A stretch of DNA of 64,000 bases from assembly GCA_017311315.1 (NCBI GenBank), contig CM029638.1, positions 7,746,368-7,810,367 of the forward strand, written 5' to 3'. The notes beneath the pieces are model-generated. The model made no database searches. It was not told the origin of the DNA and saw nothing but the letters and a program-made list of their open reading frames with translations. Below, piece by piece: positions 1 through 11,689 of the stretch. Source of the stretch: Dendrocalamus latiflorus. Lineage: Eukaryota > Streptophyta > Magnoliopsida > Poales > Poaceae. The position numbers were made by a program, and so were the translations under genes. The first letter of the stretch is position 1, and every line of letters starts with the position of its first letter.

Positions 1-1
1 C

Positions 2-310
2 AATGAGGGATTTGTAATCATGTCAAGAGGCCCGGACGATCTCTTTCCTAGCCGGCCTACAGATCCTAGCCATGGGCAATTTGTTCGAGTGCAGCAAGTC
101 TCACAGGGGCTTCAGGAGAGGGTAATATCTGAAGCTGACATTCTGAGTCCTCAATTTGGAAAGAGACTTGGCAATGTTTTTGATTTGCGTGATAGGCTGT
201 CACCTTCTGAACATTTCACTTGTCATGCCTTCGTGGATCATGTGAAGCTAAATCCTTCACTAGACTCGACATCTGGTTCTCCACACCCTGGTCTCAAGCG
301 TGGTAACTAA
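2..310 (+). CDS. 3' end of an unrecognised protein-coding gene (partial)
   Basis: The frame is open from the window edge at base 2 to a TAA at 308-310 and would give about 102 residues; the Met at base 20 is internal to this reading rather than a clear start. The peptide is polar and balanced in composition (it begins NEGFVIMSRG, later LRDRLSPSEHF and ends PGLKRGN), which fits the C-terminal tail of a larger protein. I do not recognise a domain. AT-rich sequence follows the stop, as expected of a 3'UTR. It could be a chance ORF, but an open frame running off the edge with non-repetitive composition makes a real last exon more likely. No function is offered. Confidence 0.5.
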   Translation, partial: NEGFVIMSRGPDDLFPSRPTDPSHGQFVRVQQVSQGLQERVISEADILSPQFGKRLGNVFDLRDRLSPSEHFTCHAFVDHVKLNPSLDSTSGSPHPGLKRGN

Positions 311-2780
311 TTATCAAGGATAAAAAGCCAGGTGGCATTTTTTTTGGAGCTTGGTGAGGTAGCTGGTGGTTTTTGCCTTTTTGGCTACTTTGGCCTTCAG
401 TGGCTGGAACTGTATCATAGTATGAGACGGATCATTGATTTCTTTAGAAGGTAACGGTTGGCGATGGATGGGATCTTTGTTGTCATCCAGTCAAGGCAAC
501 ATGGCTCAAAATGTTTTCTCCTGGGCCTGTAGAATCATTTTTGGTTTTTTATTTCATGAAGAAAAGAATGATTTCTTCTGTGAGATGGTTAGAGAGCGGT
601 TTAGGTCAAAGTAGAGCTAGTTTGATCAAGGCAGATCAAAGCTAAGGATTTAGCGGATGCACACTTATGCGTTTTGAAAAGTGTGCGTAAGTGATCTTAT
701 GTGAGTAAAAACCGTGTGTGGAGTTAACATATTTTCTCCATTGTAATAGTGGATAGTATCCACTAAGGTGAATATGCGGCTGGTTGTCTACATATAAAAG
801 GAGGTTAGGATGAAGACATGTAGGATTAACCATCCAACCCCTCTCTTATGCTCTCTTCTCTAAGGTTAGAGTTTGAGAGTGAGTACCTTAAGTGCTCTTT
901 ATCCTCCCAGGTGGAGTGGCTATAAACCTACCTTCTCAAGTAAGCAATACATCAATCTTTGTGCAACCCTTGAGTCTCTCTTGTTTTTGATTGATGTCCT
1001 TGACTTTTTGGTTGGTTTTAAACTCCTCTTTTTTTCTTGTGATTTTGTTGTGCCAAAGACGTGTAAAAGATAAAGATAATCCTTAGGAATACATCTCCAC
1101 CCTTCTAGGCTTTTTGATAGCAAAATTTACGAGAAAACTTATTTTTGCTTGATTTGGCCTCAAAGTGTAATTTCTTGATCTGAGTATTTTTTTTATGTGA
1201 TTTTTTTCGTGTTCTTATTTGTTGGGATATGTAGAAACATATCTAAAGCTATCTTGGTCATCGTTTACTCACAAGTAAGTTGTATTCACCGATTTTAGTT
1301 TTAGCTCGGTTTCAATGCACATTTCCTTCAAACTGAAAAATGTCTCAACTTTGACCATGTTTTTCATGTTTGTTTGTTGGAATAGGTTTTTGATAACCTA
1401 GAGAAGATCTCTGCAAAATTTTATGTTATTTAGATATACGAATCAAAATTTATTTCGATTTTGGTTTTTTAAAATCGCTAAAAAACTATTCACCCTGATT
1501 TTACTGTAGCAGTAGAAGTACCACGATTACTGTAGCAAGCGGTAGTACTGCAATTAACGGTAGTAGTTCCGTTTTTGCTGATTTTTCGTAGGTTTTCAGC
1601 GTCTTGAATGGCTAGTTTTTGTGGTGGTTTTCCATTCTAATCTTTATTGCTCTGTAGCTATTGAATTGATGGATTGGTGAATATTTAAGGAAAAAATTTG
1701 AGGCACCATTCACCTCCATTCTGTTGCCATCTTTGGTCTTTCAGAATCAAATTGATTTCAGGACTAATTTGGGGAACTTTTAAGAACTTGCAAAAGGGAA
1801 AAGAAACAGCTAAGAACAAGGTAAAAGTAGACAACAATTAACTAGGGTTTTCGTCGATAGATTCTCGCGAGTACACCGGCGGCTGCTTATATCGAGTCTG
1901 CAGCGATGCCCTCAGCTCGACGGCAAATCAAACAGTGTTTGGCGGTAAAACAGTGACGGAAAGCGCGGTAAACGGCGCTTTTAACCGTAGCCACTAGATC
2001 TTCACAAGTCTCCTTCCTAGCTTCACCACCTTTGGATCTCACTTAGCGAACGGGTATCAAGGCATCACAACCGTCCGTTAACTGAAATGTTTCCCAGGCC
2101 ACTAGCTCGGATTCTGAAGATTTCTGCAATCTGACACACCTCCTTATATTCAGGCGAAAGGAAGCCAAGGACAACCTTGCACACAACGCTCCCTTACCTT
2201 ACCTCTTCAAGTTCCGTCCGGATCACCGCTGTCCGTGGGGCGCTGGGGATCCATCGTACCAAGCCACCGTGCAGTGGTCGCAAGCATGGACCAAATGTAA
2301 AGAAAAGGTAACGAAACAAAGGTAAAAGGGCGCAATCATCCCTTGCGGCTAAAAGGAGCACCCAGCTAAGCAGCCCGCCAGAAGAAACAATCAGCACGGC
2401 ATGCGCCACGGTGTAGGTTTTGTAGTGTTGCGTTTAGGACCAGAGCACCCACACCCCTAGTTGCCAATGGGGGTAACCCATCATTGTCCTTTCCCACCAC
2501 CACCAACCTCGATTCGTGAAGAAATTGCTTCATCCACAACCTGGTGGTCTGACAGGTAAAGGCCGCATTAGTGCATTATGTCATGACTCGTGACACAGTA
2601 GGATTGGCCAGACAGCCGAACGGCGCAGATAGAAGAGTTTCTACTCGTGTTCGTAGGAACTTCTCAATACTATCTTGTTGTCAATTGCAGAGAGGCAGCA
2701 GCCGAACTTAACTCTTAACAGGATGATAGCTTAATTTGCACAATAACAGCGGCATACACAATTGAGTACTGAGATTACAA
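311..2780. other. Intergenic region; presumed 3'UTR then unclassified sequence
   Basis: The first few hundred bases look like a 3'UTR of the preceding partial gene. Beyond that the sequence is AT-rich with a few ACTGTAGCA-type motifs (about 1500-1570) and a more GC-balanced patch at 1850-2000. No ORF with recognisable protein similarity is seen, and no transposon ends could be paired. The part nearest 2780-2940 is probably the 3'UTR of the aquaporin on the minus strand. Confidence 0.4.
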
Positions 2781-2909
2781 GTCTGAGTTCAGATAAAGAC
2801 ATAGTACAGCAAACTTGAAGAGAAATGGGAATTCCACAATATCATAGTAGGCATGGGGAACAACCGCCCCATCACCAGCAGCTTGCTCTTTGGATTGGCA
2901 TCTCATAAC

Positions 2910-2910
<1 letters not shown>

Positions 2911-2937
<27 letters not shown>
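2911..2937. repeat. (CAG)9 microsatellite in aquaporin 3'UTR
   Basis: Nine uninterrupted CAG triplets lie just downstream of the aquaporin stop codon (the gene is on the minus strand), so the transcript would carry (CUG)9 within about 5-30 bases after the stop. Confidence 0.9.
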
Positions 2938-2941
<4 letters not shown>

Positions 2942-4521
2942 TTAAGACCTGCTCTTGAATGGAATTGCTCTGATGACCACCTGGTGGTAGACGGCAGCCA
3001 GGGCAGCCCCGATGAAGGGGCCAACCCAGAAGATCCACTGCAAAAGCCGAAAATTGGAGGGGGTTAGTTCGCACTTGTCAGTACCAACGCTCCATCAATT
3101 ATTTCCTCACTAATGATGTGGGTTTAGCATGCAGTAATGGACATTGAAGTCACTGTCCTAGAAGGTAGTAGTTCAGCAATTGCCTGCTACACTGACGCAA
3201 GCCTTTCAGCGTTTCCCTTAAGATAAGGGTAGACTTTCCATAATTAAATGACCAACAAATGATATCACATCATGCTTGCACCTCTATAAATCAGCTACAT
3301 CCACTGAATTATTGCTGGTAGTGGTAGTTGTCTACTGTCACATATTTTTACTTGGAAGTGAATTCACAAATTCACATCAGTTAAATCAGCTTAGACTTCA
3401 GTTTTCGTCTTACTGCTAGCAACTACACTACAATAGCTTAGTGTTTGCAACCCATGTGAAGTTACAAGTTACTGATTACTACTACCGCATGACTGTAATT
3501 AGTGAAAACATTTCAAGGGAGGGAGGAGGGAGAAGGGGACTGGTTTCAGTTCACTCACATGGTCATCCCAGGCATGGTCCCTGTTGTAGATGATGGCAGC
3601 TCCAAGGCTCCTAGCAGGGTTGATGCCGGTGCCGGTGATGGGGATGGTGGCCAGGTGGACCAGGAACACTGCGAACCCAATTGGCAGTGGGGCAAGGATC
3701 TGTTCATCCCACAAACGAGAAACAACAATTAATCACCTTGTCACTTAAGCATACAGTAAAAAAGTCACACTATGAACAAGGAGTGGGATGGTACTCACAG
3801 GAACATGGGAGTCCCTGGCGTTCCTCTTGGCGTCGGTGGCGGAGAAGACGGTGTAGACGAGGATGAAGGTGCCGACGATCTCGGCGCCGAGGCCGTCGCC
3901 CTTGGTGTAGCCCGGCGCGACGACGTTGGCGCCACCGCCCTTGCTCATGTACAGCCCCTGATGGAATCCCTTGACCACGCCGGCGCCGCAGATGGCGCCG
4001 AGGCACTGCATCACGATGTAGAACAGCGCCCTGGTCAGCGACAGCTTCCTCGCCAGGAACAACCCGAAGGTCACCGCCGGGTTGATGTGCCCGCCTGCAG
4101 TTGCGAGTTGCGACAACGCCATCCGTTAGCACACAAGCCAAGAAACAAAGGGAAGAAGCACATAGGTGAGTGGGGGAACAGTACCGGAGATGCCGGCGGT
4201 GCAGTAGACAAGGGCGAAGATCATGCCGCCGAAGGACCAGGCGATGCCCTGGATGCCGACGGTGGCGCACTTGGAGTTCGAGTTGTTGACGCCCATGACG
4301 GTGAGGATGGTGATGTAGAGGAAGAGGAAGGTGGCCATGAACTCGGCGATGCCGGCGCGGTAGAAGGACCAGGACTTGAGCTCCCCGGGCTCGAACAGCG
4401 GGGCCGGCGGGGGCTCCTTGTAGTCCTTGTCCTCGCCGGCTCCCTGCGCCGCAGTGCCGATGGGCTGCCGCTCCGAGAACTTGTTCGCACCGAGGCGGAC
4501 GTCCTCCTCTTTCCCCTCCAT
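2942..4521 (-). CDS. PIP1: Plasma membrane intrinsic protein, PIP1-type aquaporin
   Basis: Water channel of the plasma membrane; PIP1 members usually work in heterotetramers with PIP2. Four exons with GT-AG borders: 4185-4521, 3799-4094, 3559-3699 and 2942-3037, giving 289 residues, the normal PIP1 length. The N-terminus begins MEGKEEDVRLGANKF, the PIP1 signature, and the C-terminus ends IPFKSRS. Both NPA boxes are present (NPAVTFG just after exon 1; NPARSLG in exon 3), as is the GGGANVV loop. Six membrane spans are expected and their hydrophobic blocks can be followed in the exons. Introns are short (90, 99 and 521 bases), and the 141-base third exon is typical of PIP genes. The subfamily number (PIP1;1, 1;2 and so on) cannot be settled by eye. 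No break is seen; the gene appears functional. Confidence 0.97.
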
Positions 4522-4640
4522 GTTGCCGCCTCCTTCCTCCTTGCAGCAGCCGAGCTCCTAGCTACTTAAGCTGGAATGAAACGAGATACTTTTGTGTGCG
4601 CGTGAGGGTCGCAGTTGGAGCGAAGAGTCTTATAGGGGCA
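4522..4640 (-). promoter_or_regulatory. PIP1 core promoter and 5'UTR
   Basis: A TATAAGA box on the minus strand (bases 4628-4634) lies about 107 bases upstream of the ATG at 4521, placing transcription start near 4600 and leaving a 5'UTR of roughly 80 bases. The spacing is usual for plant genes. The start site itself is inferred. Confidence 0.6.
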
Positions 4641-5282
4641 GGCCAGCAATGGTGGTGGGGGATTGGAGCCGTGGAGGTGATTCTGGAAGGAGCGAGGGAC
4701 GACGGGCGAGGTGACGGGGTCAGGGGTGGGTCCGGTGGTCGGTGTGGGGACCGTGACAGGAGGAGCGGGGAACTGTTTGTAGAAGTGACACTGTAACATT
4801 TTTTTTTTCAAATTTCATCTTCTAATACCTGTTTTTTAAATTTACTTTCCTCTTTGAAACTATCCAACTCGATAGGTACCTATCGGCAGGACGCGGGCAG
4901 CCACACACGTCACATTTAATGTCCTCTGTTTAATTAGTGCATGTACTTAATTAGTGCTAATTATATTTAATTACTGCTAATCATAAAAATTAATGACCGT
5001 TAATGCTTTACCGCGATGAAAGGCTCGGCAGCATGCTGCTGTCGAGTAATTATTACTCGACAGGTGCTACCAAGCTCCTGCAGTGCGGTAGCACTTGTCG
5101 AGCTCTTGTAGCATAGCAGAAAACATGTGTTGCCCGTCGCGGCTACTGAATTTAGAGAGGGGTTTAGATTTATAAAAACAATTTTCCGATGCTAAATTTG
5201 AAAAATAGCTACAATGCCATCTGTATGAATAGTTCGAGGAGCGGTATGGCTGCTATTGTCTTGCCGCTGAAATTCTGAACTA
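4641..5282. other. Upstream region of PIP1
   Basis: GC-rich to about 4790, then AT-rich. A short inverted motif with CTGTCGAG/CTCGACAG-like arms occurs around 5035-5065. No gene is seen; probably distal promoter and relic repeat. Confidence 0.35.
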
Positions 5283-5595
5283 GGGTCTGTTCGTATTAGT
5301 TTTTGCTGATGATTTTTGGCTGCAGCTAATAAATAGTAGTCTATTATTTAAGAAATACAATACAACAAAAGACAATACAATATTTGGACCGCCATGTGAT
5401 CATGCGACTTACGAAATTGTGACATAATAAAAATACAAAATACGTTACAATATGTGAAAGCATATACCGTAGTGGCTGATGAATAGTAGTGGCTGATAGA
5501 AATAATTTATAAAAACTAGAACATTCGTATTAATTTTGGCTTCTGTTTGATTTCTAAAAGGAAAAATGATTTATAGAAGCCAATATAAATAGACT
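5283..5595. mobile_element. MITE with GGGTCTGTTCGTATT-type terminal inverted repeats
   Basis: The left end reads GGGTCTGTTCGTATTAG and the right end, in reverse complement, AGTCTATTTATATTG. Both are flanked by the trinucleotide CTA (5280-5282 and 5596-5598), a plausible 3-bp target duplication. The interior is AT-rich and non-coding. The left terminus resembles the MITEs near 24.25 kb and 31.96 kb. Confidence 0.5.
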
Positions 5596-5614
5596 CTATG
5601 TGTCTAACGTTTAA

Positions 5615-6627
5615 GGTGGCGTTTGGTTGGTGGGTTATGATCGGTGGAAATAAGAAATGAGGGTAGGAGGACGTCATTTACCATGTTGGGTTGAAAGGAA
5701 TGGGAAACGAGGAAGGATTGGAAATGGCCCTCATGTCACAGCGATTTAGTTGGAGGTGGGTTTCAATTGGGATACGATGAGAAGATGCAGAGGAGACGAA
5801 ACTACCACTCACCGGAGTCCGCCCTCATGTGTTGAGCCCCGCCGTGGAAGCCAACATCAAGCCTGACATTTCGCCTTGTCTTCATCGCCGAGCAGAACCC
5901 CTCTCTAAGATCGCCACCGAGCTTCTCCCGTTGCCAGCGGCCGTTCTTGAGGGGCCTCGTCCAAGGCCATCCATGGCCATCTGCCCATCTCCATGGTGGC
6001 TCTACCTGGCCACTCTACAGATCTTTTCTTTTTTGTTGGATTTGTGTTTGCTGATTGCTTCTTTGATCTTTGTTGTCTCGTCCTACTTTGTATTCTCCGA
6101 TATGAAATGAACTAGGGAATATTCTTGGTAGATTTGGGTGACTCCAGCTATTTCTAAAACGTGTTTCAATTTCACTTGTTCTACATAAACAAGTTGCATT
6201 ACATATTTTCTCTCTTCTTTTTCGACAGGGGCATTTTGGTCATGTAAGATTATATCTTATCCCAAACCCAATACATACCAAACAAAGTAATAGGGCTAGC
6301 CCGCTCGGTTGGGCTGAAAAGCTATGACTTATGGTTGAAATTGCACTGCAGCGGCTGAAATTTCACTGTAGCTGAAGGTAGCTTATTTGGCGTAATTAAA
6401 TTTAAAAAATTTAAAATAGAAAAAATATGCTAGCTCACCATGAACAACGCAAACGAATATGGAAAAAAAGAACCGATAAAAAAGCTCAAAAAAAGCTAAA
6501 AGTTCAGGAAAAGACAAAATTTATGAATAGTGAAAAATAAACAAGAAATCAAAAATTGAAACTGAAACTAAAACGAGCGGTGCCTACATCACACCTTACC
6601 TATCCCAGGCCCCATCCAAACGCCACC
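5615..6627. mobile_element. Tourist/PIF-like element with GGTGGCGTTTGG termini, carrying a nested MITE
   Basis: The left end GGTGGCGTTTGG matches the reverse complement of the right end (CCAAACGCCACC). Flanks are TAA on the left and CAA on the right, a possible decayed 3-bp duplication. The interior holds a moderately GC-rich stretch at 5810-6000 with no recognisable protein, and a second element at 6301-6580. Confidence 0.6.
6301..6580. mobile_element. MITE, CCGCTCG-terminated family (copy 1 of 3)
   Basis: Begins CCGCTCGGTTGGGCTGAAA and ends with its approximate inverse (CGAGCGG). Two further copies of the same family lie at about 9886-10130 (same orientation) and 11690-11968 (reverse). They share internal blocks such as GGCTTATTTG and a run ending in GAATATGGAAAAAAG. 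No ORF. Confidence 0.6.
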
Positions 6628-6722
6628 CAAAGCGTTTTTGAACTTCAGAAATGCTACCACTGCACAATCGATCGGTGTGTAGTAATTGTTGCATGTACCC
6701 TCCGTAAAGAGCAGTTTTCCTA

Positions 6723-6910
6723 TCCTTGAGGAGGTACCAAGAGGTACAAGGTACCAAGAGGTGCCAAATTAGATCCAGCCGTCAATCAGTGTGATCAACG
6801 GCTCAAAATTGGTACCTTTTGGTACCTCGCGTCCGGTACCACCAGGTACTGCCAAATCTCAGTCGTTCGATCAGTGTGATCAACGGCTCAAATTTAGTAC
6901 CTCTTCCCCC
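6723..6910. repeat. Duplicated block with palindromic GGTACC arms
   Basis: Two similar units each contain GATCAGTGTGATCAACGGCTC-like sequence followed by GGTACC or TAGTACC motifs. The outer arms (GAGGTACC and GGTACCTC) are inverted relative to each other. Probably a decayed foldback MITE. Confidence 0.45.
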
Positions 6911-7189
6911 TCAAAGATGGTAAAATTTCCCCTCCGTAAAACATCAATATAGCCAGCACCACGGTAACCAAATCGCACGGAGAAACGCCAGCTAATAATA
7001 TGTACAATTTCTAGCATATAGCAACGCTCATTTGAGGGATACATGGAGCACGGAAAATGTGAAATCTTCTGAAATTCCCACATTCCAAATAGAACCTTAA
7101 GCCTCGTACGCAGGAACAGGAAAACCGTAGGAACCGGGGTGTCGTATCCTCTGGATTCCTACAGGAACTGAAAACACACAAAAACTTCA

Positions 7190-7529
7190 GGGCGTGTTTG
7201 GATTGGAGGATCCGTACGGGAATTTCACGGGAACAGGAATCATAGGATAGGAACGGAGACCTGCCGTTTGGAACGAAGGAACGAATCCTTCCATTCCATA
7301 GGAAAGGTATCGATACATACCCAAAACACGGGAACTGGAAAATCCACTCCAACCCAAGGGAACGGAAGGAACGCAGCGCTTGCTGTCTCGACTCCCTCCC
7401 GCAATCCAAACGGTCCACATTTTTCGTTCCTATGGTTTGTATTCCTGTAGTTTTCCGCTTTTCATTTTCCTCCGTTCCTGCGCTTCCTACCATTCCTCTG
7501 TTTTGCATTCCTTTGTTCCAAACAGACCC
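7190..7529. mobile_element. PIF/Tourist-like MITE, 340 bp
   Basis: Terminal repeats GGGCGTGTTTGGATTGG (left) and GGGTCTGTTTGGAACAA (right, reverse complement) are flanked on both sides by TCA (7187-7189 and 7530-7532), a 3-bp target duplication. The ORFs inside have no recognisable content. Confidence 0.6.
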
Positions 7530-9885
7530 TCAAGAGTGTCGTTCAGATATCGCACAGGAATTCAAAATTACTGTGGAATAGTCCATTCTATAGGAATTTC
7601 AAAGGAATTCTTAAGGGACATTCCTTTGTTCCAAACGGCACACCAGGAAATTTTCCTGGAGTCTAAATCCTCAAAAAAAAAAACCTTCGCTTTTCCTTTG
7701 TTCTAAATAGGGCCTAAATTTTGAAGTTACTAGCGTGTAACCGTGTTATTGTACCAGCCCATAGTGTTTACGGAAAAGGTAGAAATTGTTGGGCAAGGGT
7801 CGGAATGTTCGCGCGGTTTGGAGCTTCCACTGTTACAACAGTCTAAAGGTTAAGAACAGAAACAGGTGAATTTTATGTTATTCTTATCTTTTTGTTTCGG
7901 AATTTTTCATGCTAACCTTTTGTTTCATCTTTGTATTGGTTGCCCTTCTCTCTTCCCTGGATTCCTTGGAGCATACAAAGACAACGACGAGGAAAAGCAG
8001 AAAAAAGTAGGACTTGAATCATGTACTGTAGCACTTGTATGCAGCTATATTGTTTAAGTTCTCATTCGATTAGTGACGTCCTGTTCTTGTCGGTATTTCT
8101 GTTTTTCAGTATCTGTTCTTGGCTTCCTGTGCAATCATTTTCAGCAACAAAGCACAGGAAGCCAAGAGCAGTTCAATTAGCTCAAGCTAGTGACATCCTT
8201 TCGTTGTTGCTGGTGCAATCATTGTTTCAGCAAGCCGCAATACTGAACACAATTTTCTTGCAAGGGAAGGACCAATTATGACAGTGAATTGGACGGGTGA
8301 AGCTACATGCACCTCACTAGGCTTTAATATTAATTCTCTTCCCTAAACTGCCCCAGACATACATAGTCGTCCTATCTATCAAGCAGAAAGGTGAGCAAAA
8401 TCCCATCACGTTATGCATAACTCAAATTTGGCTGCTTGCACCGTGCTATCAATCAGAAAAGAGCGAGAATACAGAGCTAGCATGGTAGAATGGCCTCGTT
8501 GCTCTGCTCTGAAAAAGGAAGCTGTGCAGCTGTGCATCAGTCTCTCCAGCAGTTCAGTCCCGGCCCCCACCTAGCAGTAGCATCTCGAAAAAAAACATGT
8601 ACTGATTCAAGTATACTTTTCGCCGTGGGAATTTCAGACCAGCTCTCGAGAGCACCGTTGCAGGTGAAGACTGAAGAGAAGGCCACAAGCCTTCTACGGC
8701 TCTACCCTGTTTGTTCACTTGTTCTTGTTCTTTTCAGCAACAGTAGCAACGTGCTAGTTGCGCACGGCGTCCCGTCCCATGCATCCTTCCTCACCAACTC
8801 TCGCCCAAACTGGCCACATCTCCATATCTCCCACCACCGGCCATCTCATCTGTACCACAAGCTGTGGCACAATTCAGAAATCTCTGAAAAATTCCAATCT
8901 CAACACTCACCGCCCGACAATAGGTAGTTTGGGACGGCGCGGCCTACGTAAGCTAAGCTTGTGGTGGGGTCGTGTTTTAGTTGGCGCCGATGCTCCTTTC
9001 CTACGCTACGACGAACAGCTCAATTTGTCTAAGTTTATGCTCGTATCCGTTTGGACTACGTCTCATGTTTTTTTTTATTTTTTAGGATGGTAGTAGGCAG
9101 CGAAGATGTTGATATGAATATCGTACATAATTTTAAGATCAGAAAACCGTTTAAAGTTTTCGCTTCAAGAAATCGTTCTATTTATTTTAATTTTTAAAAA
9201 AGCTAAAAGCCAAAAGAATATGCATATGAAATTTTCGAAGAAGCCAAAAAATATGTGTGTGACTACATAGCCTAATGATTGGTTCCAGAGAGGACTTAAC
9301 GAGCTTAAGGCTGGAAATCATAAACAAAGCTATCAGAAGGCCTAATGAGCATCACTCAACCACTCAGTTTGGAAACTAAAGCTTGTTTCGCTGGTTGGTT
9401 CCCCTGTTGCAAATAATTATTGGAGAAATGGAGAGGGCAACATGAAGCGTTCAATGATACTGGCTCATGAAAGGAATGTTTTGCATATTCAAATCGAACC
9501 GAATGGGCGTCACTTATCTCATCTGTGTTGTATCTAGCCTGAAACCCAGTTTCTCTCTCTCTCTCTCCCAAATCAACGGTTTACTCGAAACTTAAACGGC
9601 TCTCGGATGTAACATTTAAAATGTAGTACTATAAACTTAGGATGAAAATCCACATCATACAGCGCCATCGGTATGTTGAAAAAAAAAACAGCACCATCGG
9701 CGCAGGAGTATACGCACAAGTCATGAGAAGAAAACTAAAACAAAACAAAAAGGTGAAATCAGTTTGGTGGTACACACGATGAGGCTGCATATTACACAAG
9801 CAGTAGTAGCGTACAGCAGCAGCATGTGATATCAGGTTTTTGTAAGTTTTTTAACATAGCGTTGAACGGCATATATAATTTTCGT
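7530..9885. other. Intergenic region without a recognised gene
   Basis: Sequence to about 7715 resembles more of the same MITE-type material (GGAATTC-rich, ending in AATAGGGCCT). From 7716 to 9885 several ORFs of 60-145 codons exist, but none has a recognisable domain, splice structure or family motif. A short TC microsatellite lies near 9550-9567. Confidence 0.4.
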
Positions 9886-10130
9886 CCCTCTTGGTTGGGC
9901 TAAAAAACTGTGGTTTATGGCTGAAAAATGCACTGTAACAGCTGAGATTATATTGTAGCTGAATGTGGCTTATTTGACGTAATTAAATTTAAAAAAAATT
10001 AAAAATAAAAAAATATGTTAGCTCATCACGGACAACGCGAATGAATATGGAAAAAAGAACCGACAAAAAAACCAAAAAAAATTTTAAAAAGAAATTTATA
10101 AATAGTAAAAAAAAAGGCTGAAGTCAGAAA
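9886..10130. mobile_element. MITE, CCGCTCG-terminated family (copy 2 of 3)
   Basis: Direct-orientation copy of the 6301-6580 element: it shares CTTGGTTGGGCT at the left end, GGCTTATTTGACG inside and GAATATGGAAAAAAG near the right. The right boundary is approximate. Confidence 0.55.
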
Positions 10131-10765
10131 CTCTCTATAGTGAGTGAAGCCAAAATCACTTCGAGAAAAAAAAAACAGGACTATGACGTGTCGACCTTAT
10201 CCAGATGGTACAAACTACGAACCGTGAAGCATGTGAGGACAACTCACCGCTGCCAACCCGGCCCCACGCCTCTCTCTACCTGTCACGCACGAGAGACATG
10301 CCGCCCACTCCCACCCACCCACCGATCAGCTCGGCTCGGCGAGAGCATCGGAGAGCAGAGCAGCCGCGCGGCGCGTGCGAGGGAGTTCGGGATTCAGATG
10401 TCGTGGTGAGCAGGGCTGCATGCTCTTGCATAGCCTGCATAGTTGAGCGTCGCTGCATGATTTGCAGCTTTGCAAGTGCGTGCAATTCACCTGCGACTAG
10501 ACATCAGTTATCTGTTACTGTGCTGGGCTAGTCTCCGTCTTGCTCGGTGAACTTCAATGCCTCAGGTGTGAGTGTGTGACCTAGCGGCAACGCAAAGTTG
10601 TGCCATGTAGCATTCGCCAAACATGGCCTTGGTTAGTACAGGAAAGATAGCTGCGATGACACGGCGGCGTCTGGAAGAACGCGACCACTGGCCACTCAAG
10701 ACGACACGGCGCATTGGAAATGCCCGACTGATCGATCGATTCGGCGCGTTTTGCCTCTCTCAGGG
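10131..10765. other. Unclassified region, mildly GC-rich
   Basis: Contains short overlapping ORFs on both strands (10140-10826) with no recognisable protein family, no consistent splice sites and low-complexity composition. Nothing further is supported. Confidence 0.35.
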
Positions 10766-11071
10766 AGAAATTCTATTGTGCCCCGTTACACCGAGAGAGT
10801 TGTGCCACGAGCGAATCGGGAGTTGACACGTGGCAGCAGTTAATAAAAATACATTATTTTTTACTGTTTTTGCACTGTAGCAGTCAATAAAAATAGATTA
10901 TTTTTCTTACTGTTTTGCTACAGTAAAAACAGTAAAATAACATTTTTTTAACTGACTTGCTACAGTGTAAAACAGTACAAATAATATATTTTTATTTCTT
11001 TCTGCCACCTGTCACTCCCGATTCGCTCGTGACACAACTCTCTCGGTGTAACGGGGCACAATAGAATTTCT
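10766..11071. mobile_element. Foldback MITE with ~70-bp terminal inverted repeats (Mutator-like)
   Basis: The left arm starts GAGAAATTCTATTGTGCCCC and the right arm is its near-perfect inverse over about 70 bases, including CGAGAGAGTTGTG and GCGAATCGGGAGT. The middle repeats GCTACAGTAAAAACAG-type motifs. Flanks TCTCTCAGG and CTCCTCAGG agree at six of nine positions, a possible 9-bp duplication of the Mutator type. Confidence 0.7.
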
Positions 11072-11116
11072 CCTCCTCAGGAGTCTGGAACCTTCTCCAC
11101 GACCGAGACAGTGCCA

Positions 11117-11454
11117 GAGTTTTTTTCTTCTAAATAATGTAATTTTATTTTGAATTGTAGTATTATATCTATGTTTTACTTTTTACAGTTTTAACCATCA
11201 GTAGTCTAACGGTTGAACGACTAGGAACTGAAATGAGAGTATGGCACATGGACGGCCACACACACGTGGAAGTATAGCCCCTAGTCGTCTAACAGTTGAA
11301 TGATTTGGACTCGACGTTCAACCGTTAGACGATAAGAACTAATTGCTTAATTGTTGGACGCTGTAGAGCGACGAATAGCCAAAACTATAAAAATAAAATA
11401 AAATAAGGTATCATAATGTAATTTGAAATAAAAATAGGTTACTTTGAAAAATTG
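11117..11454. mobile_element. Mutator-like MITE with 10-bp flanking direct repeat
   Basis: Identical flanks GACAGTGCCA sit at 11107-11116 and 11455-11464. Terminal regions are imperfect inverted repeats (AATGTAATTTTATTTTGAATT on the left against its AT-rich inverse on the right). A 9- or 10-bp duplication fits the Mutator superfamily. It lies only about 45 bp from the preceding foldback element. Confidence 0.65.
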
Positions 11455-11689
11455 GACAGTGCCATATGCCTAATGCGAGGTACAGGGAAGTACGTTGGTA
11501 CAGTCATTTGCAGGTCTGTAACGTGCTGGCGAACAGCGATCCATGCGGAGAATACACAGGTGTGAGGCTGAGGTTTAGGCTTAGCCAAGTGTTGTCCCTG
11601 TAGTTTTAATTAGTCCCTCCTCCCTCTCTCGTACGCAATAAAGAAAACGAATGGTACTGCTAAATGTTAATAACTAGTTCGTCCTGATA

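Noticed and set aside
3772..4569. 265-codon ORF antisense to the aquaporin
   Set aside because: Shadow of the GC-rich aquaporin exons; runs across two introns without family motifs.
8490..8927. 145-codon ORF
   Set aside because: No domain, no splice context, ordinary base composition for intergenic DNA here.
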